Part shown: positions 17,197-24,457 of the stretch, piece after piece
Numbering within the stretch: the first letter of the stretch is position 1
Layout of the letters: each line of letters opens with the position of its first letter
From: Pseudacidovorax sp. RU35E
GTDB taxonomy: Bacteria > Pseudomonadota > Gammaproteobacteria > Burkholderiales > Burkholderiaceae_C
DNA length: 64,000 nucleotides
Direction of reading: 5' to 3'
Assembly: GCF_900156165.1 (NCBI RefSeq)
Contig: NZ_FTMY01000002.1
Span: 248,001-312,000, forward strand
The notes under the pieces: generated by a model
Seen by the model: only the letters and a program-made list of their open reading frames with translations
What the model was told of the DNA's origin: nothing
Database searches by the model: none
Translations under genes and position numbers: made by a program

Positions 17197-18237
17197 TCAG
17201 GAACGGGTCGCGGCGGGCAGCGTGGCGCGCTCCGGCGCCTGCGCGGGCCGGGGGGCTGCCGGCGCTTCGGCGCCCGCTGCAGGCGCGGTCTCGGCGCCTG
17301 CGCCACCGTGGCGCTGCTGCAGCGCCTTGATGGCGTCGTCGGCTTCCATGCTCTTGCGACCGTCCATGCGGGCCTCGGCCTCGCGGGTCAGCACGGTGAT
17401 GCTGATGCGGCGGTTGACGGCCGCGGTGCGCTCGCTCTTGTCGAGCGGGTCGCTGGCCGCCAGGCCCACCACGCGGATCAGCTTGTCCTCGGGCATCCCG
17501 GCTGCCACCAGTTCTCGGCGCGAGGCATTGGCGCGGTCGGCGGAGAGCTCCCAGTTGCTGTAGCCGCGTTCGCCGTTGCCGTACGGCGTGGCGTCGGTGT
17601 GGCCGGCCAGGCTGACCTTGTTGTCGATGCCCTTCAGCGAGCCGCCGATGGCGCCGAGGATGTCGCGCATGTAGGGCTTCACCAGCGCGCTGCCGGTGTC
17701 GAACATGGGGCGCTGCTGGGCATCGACGATCTGGATCTCCAGCCCGTCCGGCGTGGTCTCCAGCCGGATCTGCGAGCGGAACTCGCGCAGCTTCACGTCG
17801 CTGGTGATCAGCACCTCGATACGCCCGCGCAGCGCTTCGAGCTTGCGGGCATCCTCGCGCGCGGCCTGCGCACGCGCATCGACGGCGGCCGTGTGCGAGC
17901 GGGTCGGGTCCTTGCCCACCTCGGTGCTGCGGCGCATCTCGCCGGTGGTACGCGTCAGGTCGGTGCCGCCGCCGGTCACGATGCTCGAACTGCTGCCGGT
18001 GCCGGGGCCGCCCGCCATCTCCACCTTGAGCGGCGAGTTGAAGTAGTTGGCGATGCCCTGCAGGTCGCCCTTGGTGGTCGAGCCCAGCAGCCACATCAGC
18101 AGGAAGAAGGCCATCATGGCCGTCACGAAGTCGGCGTACGCGATCTTCCAAGCGCCCCCGTGGCTCGCATGCACCGTCTTCTTGACGCGCTTGACGATGA
18201 TGGGCTGGAGCTTGCGTCCCGAGGAGCCGGTGGCCAT
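17197..18237 (-). CDS. motB: MotB, stator peptidoglycan anchor
   Basis: The 346-residue protein has a basic cytoplasmic head and one membrane helix with the essential proton-binding Asp (AYADFVTAMMAFFLLMWLLG, Asp36). It has a plug/linker and a C-terminal OmpA-like peptidoglycan-binding domain (LAGHTDATPYGNG, residues about 210-290). The tail (about 300-346) is Ala/Pro-rich and not conserved. MotB and MotA form the proton-driven stator. It starts 35 bases after motA. The region after it is flhB, without chemotaxis genes between. Confidence 0.97.
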   Translation of the reverse strand: MATGSSGRKLQPIIVKRVKKTVHASHGGAWKIAYADFVTAMMAFFLLMWLLGSTTKGDLQGIANYFNSPLKVEMAGGPGTGSSSSIVTGGGTDLTRTTGEMRRSTEVGKDPTRSHTAAVDARAQAAREDARKLEALRGRIEVLITSDVKLREFRSQIRLETTPDGLEIQIVDAQQRPMFDTGSALVKPYMRDILGAIGGSLKGIDNKVSLAGHTDATPYGNGERGYSNWELSADRANASRRELVAAGMPEDKLIRVVGLAASDPLDKSERTAAVNRRISITVLTREAEARMDGRKSMEADDAIKALQQRHGGAGAETAPAAGAEAPAAPRPAQAPERATLPAATRS

Positions 18238-18272
18238 GGTTGCGTCGGTGCTTCAGTGAATGGTCGGCGGCA

Positions 18273-19136
18273 TCAGGCCGGCTTTTTCTTGACGTGGCTT
18301 TCCAGCTCGCTGAACGTGGGCCGCTCGGTGGAGAACAGCACCTTGCGGCCGAACTCGATGGCCGTGGTCGGGTTGTAGCCCTGCATGCTGGCCAGCAGCG
18401 TGGTCTTGATGCACTGCAGTTCCTTGCCGGCATCCTCGGCCTTCTGCTCGAGCAGGCCGGCCAGCGGCTCCACGACACCGTAGGCCAGCAGAATGCCCAG
18501 GAAGGTGCCCACCAGCGCAGAGCCGATCATGCCGCCCAGCACGGCCGGGGGCTGGCCCACCGAGCCCATGGTGTTGACCACGCCCAGCACGGCGGCCACG
18601 ATGCCGAAGGCGGGCAGGCCGCCCGCCAGGCGCGTGAGTGCGGCCACCGGACCGTGGGCCTCGTGGTGGTGGGTCTCGATCTCGCTGTCCATCAGCGACT
18701 CGATCTCGTGGGCGTTGAGGTTGCCCGACACCATCATGCGCAGGTAGTCGGTGGTGAACTCCACCACGTGGTGGTCGTTGCCCACCTTCGGATAGGCCTG
18801 GAAGATGGGCGAGTCGCCCGGCGACTCGACATCCTTCTCGATGGACATCAGGCCGTCCTTGCGCGCTTTCTGCAGGATGTCGTAGAGCAGCGCCATCAGC
18901 TCCATGTAGCGCGCCTTGGTGTACTTGGAGCCCTTGAGCGCGGCGGGCAGGGCCTTCATCGTGGCCTTGAGCACCTTGGGCTGGTTGTTGACCACGAAGG
19001 CGCCGATGGCACCGCCACCGATCACCAGGATCTCATTGGGCAGGGCGTGCAGCACCACGCCGATGTTGCCGCCGTGCGCGATGAAGCCGCCGAAGATGCA
19101 GCCCAGGGCGACCAGGTAACCGAGGATGACGAACAT
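18273..19136 (-). CDS. motA: MotA, stator proton-channel protein
   Basis: The 287-residue protein begins MFVILGYLVALGCIFGGFIA, the first of four membrane helices. The central cytoplasmic loop includes RKDGLMSIEKDVESP, the MotA signature involved in contact with FliG, and the last two helices start near residue 165 (ALTRLAGGLPAFGIVAAVLG). With MotB it converts proton flow into torque. The gene is separated from flhC by a terminator hairpin at 19197-19220, so it probably has its own promoter. No clear sigma-28 site was found upstream. Confidence 0.97.
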   Translation of the reverse strand: MFVILGYLVALGCIFGGFIAHGGNIGVVLHALPNEILVIGGGAIGAFVVNNQPKVLKATMKALPAALKGSKYTKARYMELMALLYDILQKARKDGLMSIEKDVESPGDSPIFQAYPKVGNDHHVVEFTTDYLRMMVSGNLNAHEIESLMDSEIETHHHEAHGPVAALTRLAGGLPAFGIVAAVLGVVNTMGSVGQPPAVLGGMIGSALVGTFLGILLAYGVVEPLAGLLEQKAEDAGKELQCIKTTLLASMQGYNPTTAIEFGRKVLFSTERPTFSELESHVKKKPA

Positions 19137-19196
19137 GGTGAGGGTCGAAGATCAGGTGGCGCTATTGGGCCTGACAGCGGGCTGAACCGGTCCAAG

Positions 19197-19220
19197 AAAA
19201 AGGGCCCGATCACGGGCCCA
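19197..19220 (-). terminator. Rho-independent terminator after flhC
   Basis: On the minus strand GGGCCC-GTGATC-GGGCCC is followed by TTTTTC. It lies between the flhC stop (19258) and motA, so flhDC and motAB are likely separate transcripts. Confidence 0.8.
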
Positions 19221-19257
19221 TATCGACAGTTAGGAGGCGGCGTGCCTGCGGTTCAAT

Positions 19258-19818
19258 TCACTGCAGATGCACACCATTGGCCGCACCCGCCCCCTTGCCC
19301 GCCCGAGCCGGCGGCTCGCACAGACCGCACACGAAGTGGCGCGGGTTCTCGTAGGCATCGGCCACGAAGTGCCCGCCGCAGCGCGTGCAGGGCACCATCT
19401 TGAGCATGTTGTTCTTGATGAAGCGCACCAGGCGCCAGGCGCGCGTGATGGTCAACAGCGGCTCCAGGCCCTGTCCGCCCACCTGCTCGGTGTACAGACC
19501 GTAGGCCTTGATCATCACGTCCACGTTCTCCAGGTCCGTGCTGGAGCGGCTGAGGTAGGTGTGGATGTTCTGGAACAGCGAGGCGTGGATGTTGGGCTGC
19601 CAGGTGAGGAACCAGTCCGTGGAAAAGGGCAGTTGACCCTTGGACGGCGAGCGTCCGGCCACTTCCTTGTACAGGCGCAGCAGGCGCTCGTAGGACAGGT
19701 CGGTCTCGCTCTCGAGCACCTGCAGCCGGGCGCCCATCTCGATCAGGCTGACGGCCCGGTCGATCTGGCGCGACTCGTCGAGCACGCTCTTGGGGGTAGG
19801 CATCTTCTTGCTTTCCAC
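19258..19818 (-). CDS. flhC: FlhC, flagellar master activator subunit
   Basis: The 186-residue protein is an FlhC. Its N-terminal helical part includes QIDRAVSLIEMGARLQVLES and YKEVAGRSPSKGQLPFSTDW. The C-terminal zinc site is Cys144-x2-Cys147 and Cys164-x2-Cys167 (CTRCGGHF and HFVCGLCE). With FlhD it forms the DNA-binding FlhD4C2 complex that activates middle flagellar operons. An internal Met (MPTPKS, five codons in) could be the true start. It lies 12 bases after flhD. The candidate boxes at flgB/flgA, flhB and fliE/fliF are its likely targets. Confidence 0.96.
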   Translation of the reverse strand: MESKKMPTPKSVLDESRQIDRAVSLIEMGARLQVLESETDLSYERLLRLYKEVAGRSPSKGQLPFSTDWFLTWQPNIHASLFQNIHTYLSRSSTDLENVDVMIKAYGLYTEQVGGQGLEPLLTITRAWRLVRFIKNNMLKMVPCTRCGGHFVADAYENPRHFVCGLCEPPARAGKGAGAANGVHLQ

Positions 19819-19830
19819 GAAAGGTCAGGT

Positions 19831-20163
19831 TCAGAGACCCTGCTCCGCGATGCGGCTGGACATGACGATGTTGGCATGCAGCCGGGCCGTGGCCTCGTTG
19901 ATGGTGCGGTGGCCGACGTTGTGGTTGGTCAGCAGGCCCCAGACCATGTCGTCGTCCGCGCGGAAGGTGCACAGCAGCATGTTGCCGGAGGCGATCTTCA
20001 TCAGCTGGGCCGGCGACAGCGCCGCGATCAGATCGGCCGAATCGCCCGAGATGCCGAGGCGGTAGAGCGCCTGCGCGCGGTCCTCACGGATGAGGCTCTG
20101 GGCCAGCATCAGGTAGGTGAGGTTGGCTTCCTTGATCTCGGAAAGGATCTGGTCGCTGGTCAT
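19831..20163 (-). CDS. flhD: FlhD, flagellar master activator subunit
   Basis: The protein has 110 residues from the ATG at 20163 (MTSDQILSEIKEANLTYLML), the conserved FlhD start. The reading frame extends upstream without family similarity, so the longer form is rejected. It keeps LAQSLIREDRAQALYRLGIS and KIASGNMLLCTFRADDDMVW, with the Cys used for the FlhD inter-subunit disulfide. It is the first gene of flhDC and is preceded by a long, comparatively AT-rich control region. Confidence 0.96.
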   Translation of the reverse strand: MTSDQILSEIKEANLTYLMLAQSLIREDRAQALYRLGISGDSADLIAALSPAQLMKIASGNMLLCTFRADDDMVWGLLTNHNVGHRTINEATARLHANIVMSSRIAEQGL

Positions 20164-20716
20164 GGTCGTGCCCCAAAGAACTGTGTCTGTCGATGGAAGC
20201 AATTGTGAGATTCGTAACAAAAAACTTAATGCGATCTGGGCGGTACTTCGTGTCATCCAAGTGCAACTTTTTCGAGACTTTTGGTTACACGGAAAGTATT
20301 CATTCCGTCCCCTCGTCTCAACTTTGCGCCGCATCTAGTGCCTACGCCTTACGTTTTTCTGCCCGTCGATCAGCGTCTCCATCTTGTGACTCGCTGTCAA
20401 GCAGGGTGTCTGATTTTCACGTCGAGTCGCCGAAAGTTCTAAGGACGCTTGGTCCGGCCGTCCAACACGTTAGATCAGTAACTACACGTATCAAGTTCGA
20501 TACACGTCGGCAGAACACGCCGGTCCAGGCCGCGGTGTCTGGCCGAGGGTCCGAATCTTTAGGGTCTGCACTGAAAAATAAAGTGCTCAAGTCAGGGCTC
20601 GGTAGACCCGAAATCCAGGCAACGGGCCACCCGGTCCGTCTGGCAGCCAGTGTCGGTACTGGCAGACATTGGCAACGTATGCCGGATTCACCGGCTTTGA
20701 ACAAGGAGTAGTCACC
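20164..20716. promoter_or_regulatory. 553-base divergent control region between flhD and fliC
   Basis: No gene fits here. Base composition is visibly less GC-rich than the flanks, with runs such as AACAAAAAACTTAATG near 20216-20231 and ACTGAAAAATAAAGTG near 20569-20584. It must hold the flhDC promoters (leftward) and the fliC promoter (rightward). Such long leaders usually integrate many regulators of motility. A direct reading found no convincing sigma-70 pair for flhD. Confidence 0.6.
20587..20614 (+). promoter_or_regulatory. Possible sigma-28 promoter for fliC
   Basis: TCAAGTCA at 20587-20594 resembles the -35 seen at flgM (TCAAGTTC). CCCGAAAT at 20607-20614 resembles GCCGATAA, one base further away than the canonical 11-base spacer. 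Position (about 100 bases before the fliC start) and FliA control of flagellin in relatives support it. The off-by-one spacing weakens it. Confidence 0.5.
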
Positions 20717-21562
20717 ATGGCCTCGATCATCAACACCAACATCGGCTCGCTCAACGCACAGCGCAACCTGTCGGCGAGCCAGAACTCGCTGGCGACCTCG
20801 ATCCAGCGGCTGTCTTCCGGCCTGCGCGTCAACAGCGCCAAGGACGATGCCGCCGGCCTGGCCATCGCCTCCCGCATGGACGCCCAGGTCCGCGGCATGA
20901 ACGTGGCGGCCCGCAACGCCAACGACGGCATCTCGCTGGCGCAGACGGCTGAAGGCGCGCTGGCCCAGATCGGCAACAACCTGCAGCGCATGCGCGAACT
21001 GGCCGTGCAGTCGGCCAACGACACCAACACGTCGACGGACCGCACGGCCCTGGACAACGAGTTCAAGCAGCTCGCTCAGGAAAACTCGCGGATCATCTCG
21101 AACACCAAGTTCAACGGCCAGGAACTGCTGACCGGCTCGGGCGGCTCCAGCGGCACCTTCACCTTCCAGGTGGGCGCCAACACGTCCTCGGACAACCAGA
21201 TCAGCGTGGCGACGACCAACATCGCCAACTCGATGACCACGTCCACGCAGGGCAGCACCGCCACGCTGGGCACCACGTCGGCGACGGCCCTGACGGCGAT
21301 GACCAGCATCGACTCCGCCATCGACGCCATCTCCAACGCCCGCTCCACCTTCGGTGCGGCCCAGAACCGTTTCGAGGCCACGATCACCAACCTGCAGACC
21401 GCCGCCGAGAACACCAGCGCCGCCAAGAGCCGGATCACCGACGCCGACTTCGCCGTCGAAACCGCCAACCTGTCGCGTGCGCAGATCCTGCAGCAGGCCG
21501 GCACCTCGATGGTGGCCCAGGCCAACCAAATGCCGCAGACCGTGCTGAAGCTGCTGGGCTGA
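20717..21562 (+). CDS. fliC: FliC, flagellin
   Basis: This 281-residue flagellin is short. The N-terminal D0/D1 is conserved ([40 protein letters not shown]), as is the C-terminal D1/D0 ([20 protein letters not shown] to LKLLG). Only about 100 residues lie between, so the surface domains D2/D3 are essentially absent. The ATG is preceded by AAGGAG (20703-20708). It is the only flagellin gene in the window and is followed by a hairpin and then fliD. Confidence 0.97.
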   Translation: MASIINTNIGSLNAQRNLSASQNSLATSIQRLSSGLRVNSAKDDAAGLAIASRMDAQVRGMNVAARNANDGISLAQTAEGALAQIGNNLQRMRELAVQSANDTNTSTDRTALDNEFKQLAQENSRIISNTKFNGQELLTGSGGSSGTFTFQVGANTSSDNQISVATTNIANSMTTSTQGSTATLGTTSATALTAMTSIDSAIDAISNARSTFGAAQNRFEATITNLQTAAENTSAAKSRITDADFAVETANLSRAQILQQAGTSMVAQANQMPQTVLKLLG

Positions 21563-21612
21563 TCGCCGGCAGGCAAGGGGCGCACGGCCCCCGGGCAGTG
21601 CGTCTCCCATCG

Positions 21613-21642
21613 AGGCGGCTGGCGTTGTGACGCCCGCCGCCT
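21613..21642 (+). terminator. Strong hairpin between fliC and fliD
   Basis: AGGCGGC-T-GGCGT (21613-21625) pairs with ACGCC-C-GCCGCCT (21630-21642) around a TGTG loop, with one T/C mismatch. There is no U-run after it. It may act as a partial terminator or stabilise the 3' end of the abundant fliC mRNA rather than stop transcription fully. Confidence 0.55.
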
Positions 21643-21665
21643 TCAACCATTGAGGAGCGCCAACC

Positions 21666-23114
21666 ATGGCCATCACCGGAACCGTCACGTCGAGCGGCAC
21701 CAACATCGACATCGACACGATCGTCAGTAAGATGATGGCGATCGAGCAGACCTCGGTCACCAAGCTGCAGACGCAGGCGAGCGCGCTTCAGAGCCAGGTG
21801 TCGGCGGTGGGCACGGTCAAGTCGATGCTGTCCACGTTGTCGGATGCGGCCACGGCGCTCACCAAGCCCACGCTGTGGGCGACGAAGACGGCGTCCTCGT
21901 CCTCGGCGGCGGTCGGCGTCAAGGTGGCCGATTCCAGCCAGGCGATGGCCGGCAGCTTCCAGGTGTCGGTGTCCCAGCTGGCGAGATCGCAGTCGGTGTC
22001 GTCGTCAGCCGTGGCCGCGACGGACGGCTTTCAGGCCGGCACGCTGTCGATCCAGATCGGCACGTGGAGCGGCACCTCGGGCGGCGGCACGCCAAGCTTC
22101 GCCGCAGGCAGCGCAGCAGCCGTCGACGTGGCCATCAGCGCGGGCGACACGCTCGGCACGGTGGCTTCCAAGATCAATGCGGCCGGGGCCGGCGTCACGG
22201 CCAGCGTGGTCACCGACCTGAGCGGCCAGCGTCTGGTGATGCGTTCGGCCAGCACGGGCGAGGCCGCGGGCTTCCAGGTCAGCGCTAACGGTTCCGGCAG
22301 CGGCACCGCCCTGTCGGGACTCGCCTTCGACGCCCCTGGTTCCGGGGCGGGCATGGCGGCCAACAGCGTGCAGTGGGCCGCCAACTCCGTGGCGACGGTC
22401 GATGGGGTCACCGTCACGTCCGCCACCAACACCGTCACGGGCGCGCTGCCCGGGCTGTCGCTCACGCTGTCGCAGCTCAGCAGCGACCCCGTCACCGTCA
22501 CCACCAGCACCGACACCAATGCGCTGACCTCGGCCATCCAGGGCTTCGTCAACGCCTACAACAACATCAACGGCCAGATCAATTCGCTGACCTCATACAA
22601 CGCCGACACCAAGAAGGCCGGCCTGATGCAGGGCGACAGCATGGTGACCGGCCTGCAGACCATGATGCGGCGGCTTGTGGGCACGGCCAACACCAGCGGC
22701 ACGTTCACCACGCTGTCCCAGTTGGGCATCTCGGTGAGCAAGAGCGCGGACGGCAGCCTGACGCTGGACAGCACCAAGCTCGGCGAGGTGCTGGCGAACC
22801 CGGATGCGGTCAAGACCTTCTTCATGGGCTCGGGCGATGGCACCACCAGCACCACGGACGGCTGGGCGTCCCGCTTCTCGGCGTTCACCAAGGGGGCGGT
22901 CGGCGACGACGGCACGCTGGACATCCGCACGCAGTCGCTGCAGAAGCAGCTCGACGGCAACACCGACGACCAGGCGAAGGCGACCGACCGCATGACGCTC
23001 ACAGAATCGCGTCTGCGGGCGCAGTACTCGGCACTGGATGCCAAGCTCAGCACGCTGACTTCCCTGGACACCTACGTCAAGCAGCAGATCGCGCAATGGA
23101 ACAAGTCGAGCTGA
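21666..23114 (+). CDS. fliD: FliD, filament cap protein
   Basis: The 482-residue protein has the FliD N-terminal domain (TNIDIDTIVSKMMAIEQTSV; QTQASALQSQVSAVGTVKSM) and the C-terminal domain (AIQGFVNAYNNINGQINSLT; QFSA-like coiled end TLTSLDTYVKQQIAQWNKSS). Five cap subunits fold flagellin at the filament tip. The start has AGGAG nine bases upstream. It is followed by a terminator-like hairpin (23113-23138) and then fliST. Confidence 0.96.
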   Translation: MAITGTVTSSGTNIDIDTIVSKMMAIEQTSVTKLQTQASALQSQVSAVGTVKSMLSTLSDAATALTKPTLWATKTASSSSAAVGVKVADSSQAMAGSFQVSVSQLARSQSVSSSAVAATDGFQAGTLSIQIGTWSGTSGGGTPSFAAGSAAAVDVAISAGDTLGTVASKINAAGAGVTASVVTDLSGQRLVMRSASTGEAAGFQVSANGSGSGTALSGLAFDAPGSGAGMAANSVQWAANSVATVDGVTVTSATNTVTGALPGLSLTLSQLSSDPVTVTTSTDTNALTSAIQGFVNAYNNINGQINSLTSYNADTKKAGLMQGDSMVTGLQTMMRRLVGTANTSGTFTTLSQLGISVSKSADGSLTLDSTKLGEVLANPDAVKTFFMGSGDGTTSTTDGWASRFSAFTKGAVGDDGTLDIRTQSLQKQLDGNTDDQAKATDRMTLTESRLRAQYSALDAKLSTLTSLDTYVKQQIAQWNKSS

Positions 23115-23138
23115 CGGCGGGAAATACCGCCCGTCTTT
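23113..23138 (+). terminator. Possible weak terminator at the end of fliD
   Basis: GACGGCGG (23113-23120) pairs with CCGC-CCGTC (23127-23135) with one bulge and a GAAATA loop, followed by TTT. It overlaps the fliD stop codon. Confidence 0.45.
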
Positions 23139-23162
23139 GGGGTCCGCTGAGGTGTAACTGAC

Positions 23163-23189
23163 TTGATTTCTCCCGCGGGCGGCCGATAA
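23163..23189 (+). promoter_or_regulatory. Possible sigma-28 promoter for fliS-fliT
   Basis: A perfect -10 element GCCGATAA lies at 23182-23189. Eleven bases upstream is TTGATTTC (23163-23170), which matches the -35 TAAAGTTT at only four of eight positions. It lies 29 bases before the fliS start. Confidence 0.55.
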
Positions 23190-23218
23190 AGAAGGAAAGC
23201 ATCGATTCAGGAGCCGCC

Positions 23219-23635
23219 ATGTACACACCTCCCGCCGCCCGCGCCGCACGTGCCTACCAGCGCGTCGCGGTCGAATCCAGCATCGAAGGCGGTGCCAGCC
23301 CGCATCGCCTGGTGGAGATGCTCTACGAAGGGCTCGGCCAGTCGCTGCTGGCGGCCCAGGGCGCGCTGGCCCGCGGCGACATCGGGGTCAAGGGCGAGCA
23401 GATCGGCCGTGCCGTGCGGCTGCTGGAAGAGGGCCTGAAGCCCGGTCTGGATACCACCCGGGGCGGCGAACTGGCAGGTAGACTTCGCGCGCTGTACGAC
23501 TACTGCATCGCACGTCTGACCACCGCCAACCTGCGCAACGATGCCGCCATCGTCGCCGAGGTGGCCGCGTTGATCAGCCCCGTGGCGCAGGCCTGGAGCG
23601 AAATTGGACCCCAGGCGCATGCAGTGGCCCCCTAA
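23219..23635 (+). CDS. fliS: FliS, flagellin export chaperone
   Basis: The 138-residue, all-helical protein has the FliS core ARAARAYQRVAVESSIEGGA, then SPHRLVEMLYEGLGQSLLAA and LYDYCIARLTTANLRNDAA. FliS binds the C-terminal D0 helix of new flagellin to prevent early polymerisation. CAGGAG precedes the ATG. It follows fliD and precedes fliT by 31 bases, in the common fliDST order. Confidence 0.95.
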   Translation: MYTPPAARAARAYQRVAVESSIEGGASPHRLVEMLYEGLGQSLLAAQGALARGDIGVKGEQIGRAVRLLEEGLKPGLDTTRGGELAGRLRALYDYCIARLTTANLRNDAAIVAEVAALISPVAQAWSEIGPQAHAVAP

Positions 23636-23666
23636 TCGGCCTGAAGCCGCTATGCAGGAGCTCGCG

Positions 23667-23966
23667 ATGTCTCATCGACTGCTGGACTACTACAAGGCGA
23701 TCGAGGACGCGAGCATGCGCATGCTGGAGGCGGCCCGCCGCGAGGATTGGGACGAGGTGGTGCGCTGCGAAGGTGCCTGCGCCGTGCTGATCGAGCAGCT
23801 GCGCTTCCTGGGTCGCACCGAGCGGCTGGAGCGCCCCGACCGGGCCGAGAAGGCGAAGATCATGCAGCGCATCCTGCGCAACGACGCCGAGATCCGCGTG
23901 CTGGCCGAGCCCTGGCTGTCGGACGTCGCCCAGCTCTTCGACCCCCGGCTGCAGACGATGCACTGA
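23667..23966 (+). CDS. fliT: FliT, FliD export chaperone
   Basis: The protein has 99 residues from the ATG at 23667, which has GCAGGAG eight bases upstream; earlier in-frame ATGs are less likely. It is a small helical protein (MSHRLLDYYKAIEDASMRML; KIMQRILRNDAEIRVLAEPW) of FliT type. FliT escorts the cap protein FliD, and in enterics also restrains FlhDC. Identity relies on helix pattern and position after fliS, since FliT sequences diverge quickly. Confidence 0.83.
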   Translation: MSHRLLDYYKAIEDASMRMLEAARREDWDEVVRCEGACAVLIEQLRFLGRTERLERPDRAEKAKIMQRILRNDAEIRVLAEPWLSDVAQLFDPRLQTMH

Positions 23967-23982
23967 CGGGCCGGACAGGGCC

Positions 23983-24300
23983 TCAGACCTGCATGTTCAT
24001 GATGTCCGTGTAGGCCTGCACCAGCCGGTTGCGCACCTGCATCGTGGCCTGGAAGCCCACTTGGGCCTTCTGCATGGCCACCATGGTCTGCTCGAGGCTG
24101 ACCTGCGGGTTCTCCATCTGGACCTCGCGCTGCAGCCGCGACGACTCGTTCTGCGCATTGCTCACCTCGCGCAGGGCGCCCGACAGCGCCGACGAGAAGC
24201 CGCCGCCCGGCGCGGCCTCGACATTGGCCGCGGGGCGGGCGCTGCCGGCCGGCCGCAGGCCCGCAGCCGAGGGGGTGACGGTGTTCAGGCGCAGTTCCAT
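23983..24300 (-). CDS. fliE: FliE, MS-ring/rod junction protein
   Basis: The 105-residue protein is the normal FliE length. Its C-terminal signature is MVAMQKAQVGFQATMQVRNR with LVQAYTDIMNMQV at the end. FliE joins the MS ring to the proximal rod and is the first export substrate. The start has no ribosome site. The predicted -10 (TAGCAT, minus strand 24315-24310) would begin the transcript about two to three bases before the ATG, so the mRNA may be nearly leaderless. It is convergent with fliT and divergent from fliF. Confidence 0.95.
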   Translation of the reverse strand: MELRLNTVTPSAAGLRPAGSARPAANVEAAPGGGFSSALSGALREVSNAQNESSRLQREVQMENPQVSLEQTMVAMQKAQVGFQATMQVRNRLVQAYTDIMNMQV

Positions 24301-24309
24301 GGTGCCGGG

Positions 24310-24401
24310 ATGCTAAGCCCCCCCTCGGCACTTCATGGCGGGAATTGAGGCCGAATACGGGGCCTTATCCAAGGCTTCGCGGCGGCGGGCCTTCGAATAA
24401 T
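24310..24401. promoter_or_regulatory. Candidate FlhD4C2 box with divergent -10 hexamers (fliE and fliF)
   Basis: Half-sites CATGG-CGG-GAATTGAG (24334-24349) and GCCTTATC-CAA-GGCTT (24362-24377) are separated by 12 bases. The first shares ATGGCGGGAA with the flgB/flgA box at 9301-9310. The second, read on the minus strand, is AAGCC-TTG-GATAAGGC, close to the flhB half-site. AATAAT (24396-24401) for fliF and TAGCAT (minus strand 24315-24310) for fliE each lie 18 bases from the box edges. Confidence 0.7.
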
Positions 24402-24457
24402 CGGCGGCCATGCGGAGGCTGTCCCGGCTTCCGCCTTCCAACGCCGCCGTCCGCCCC

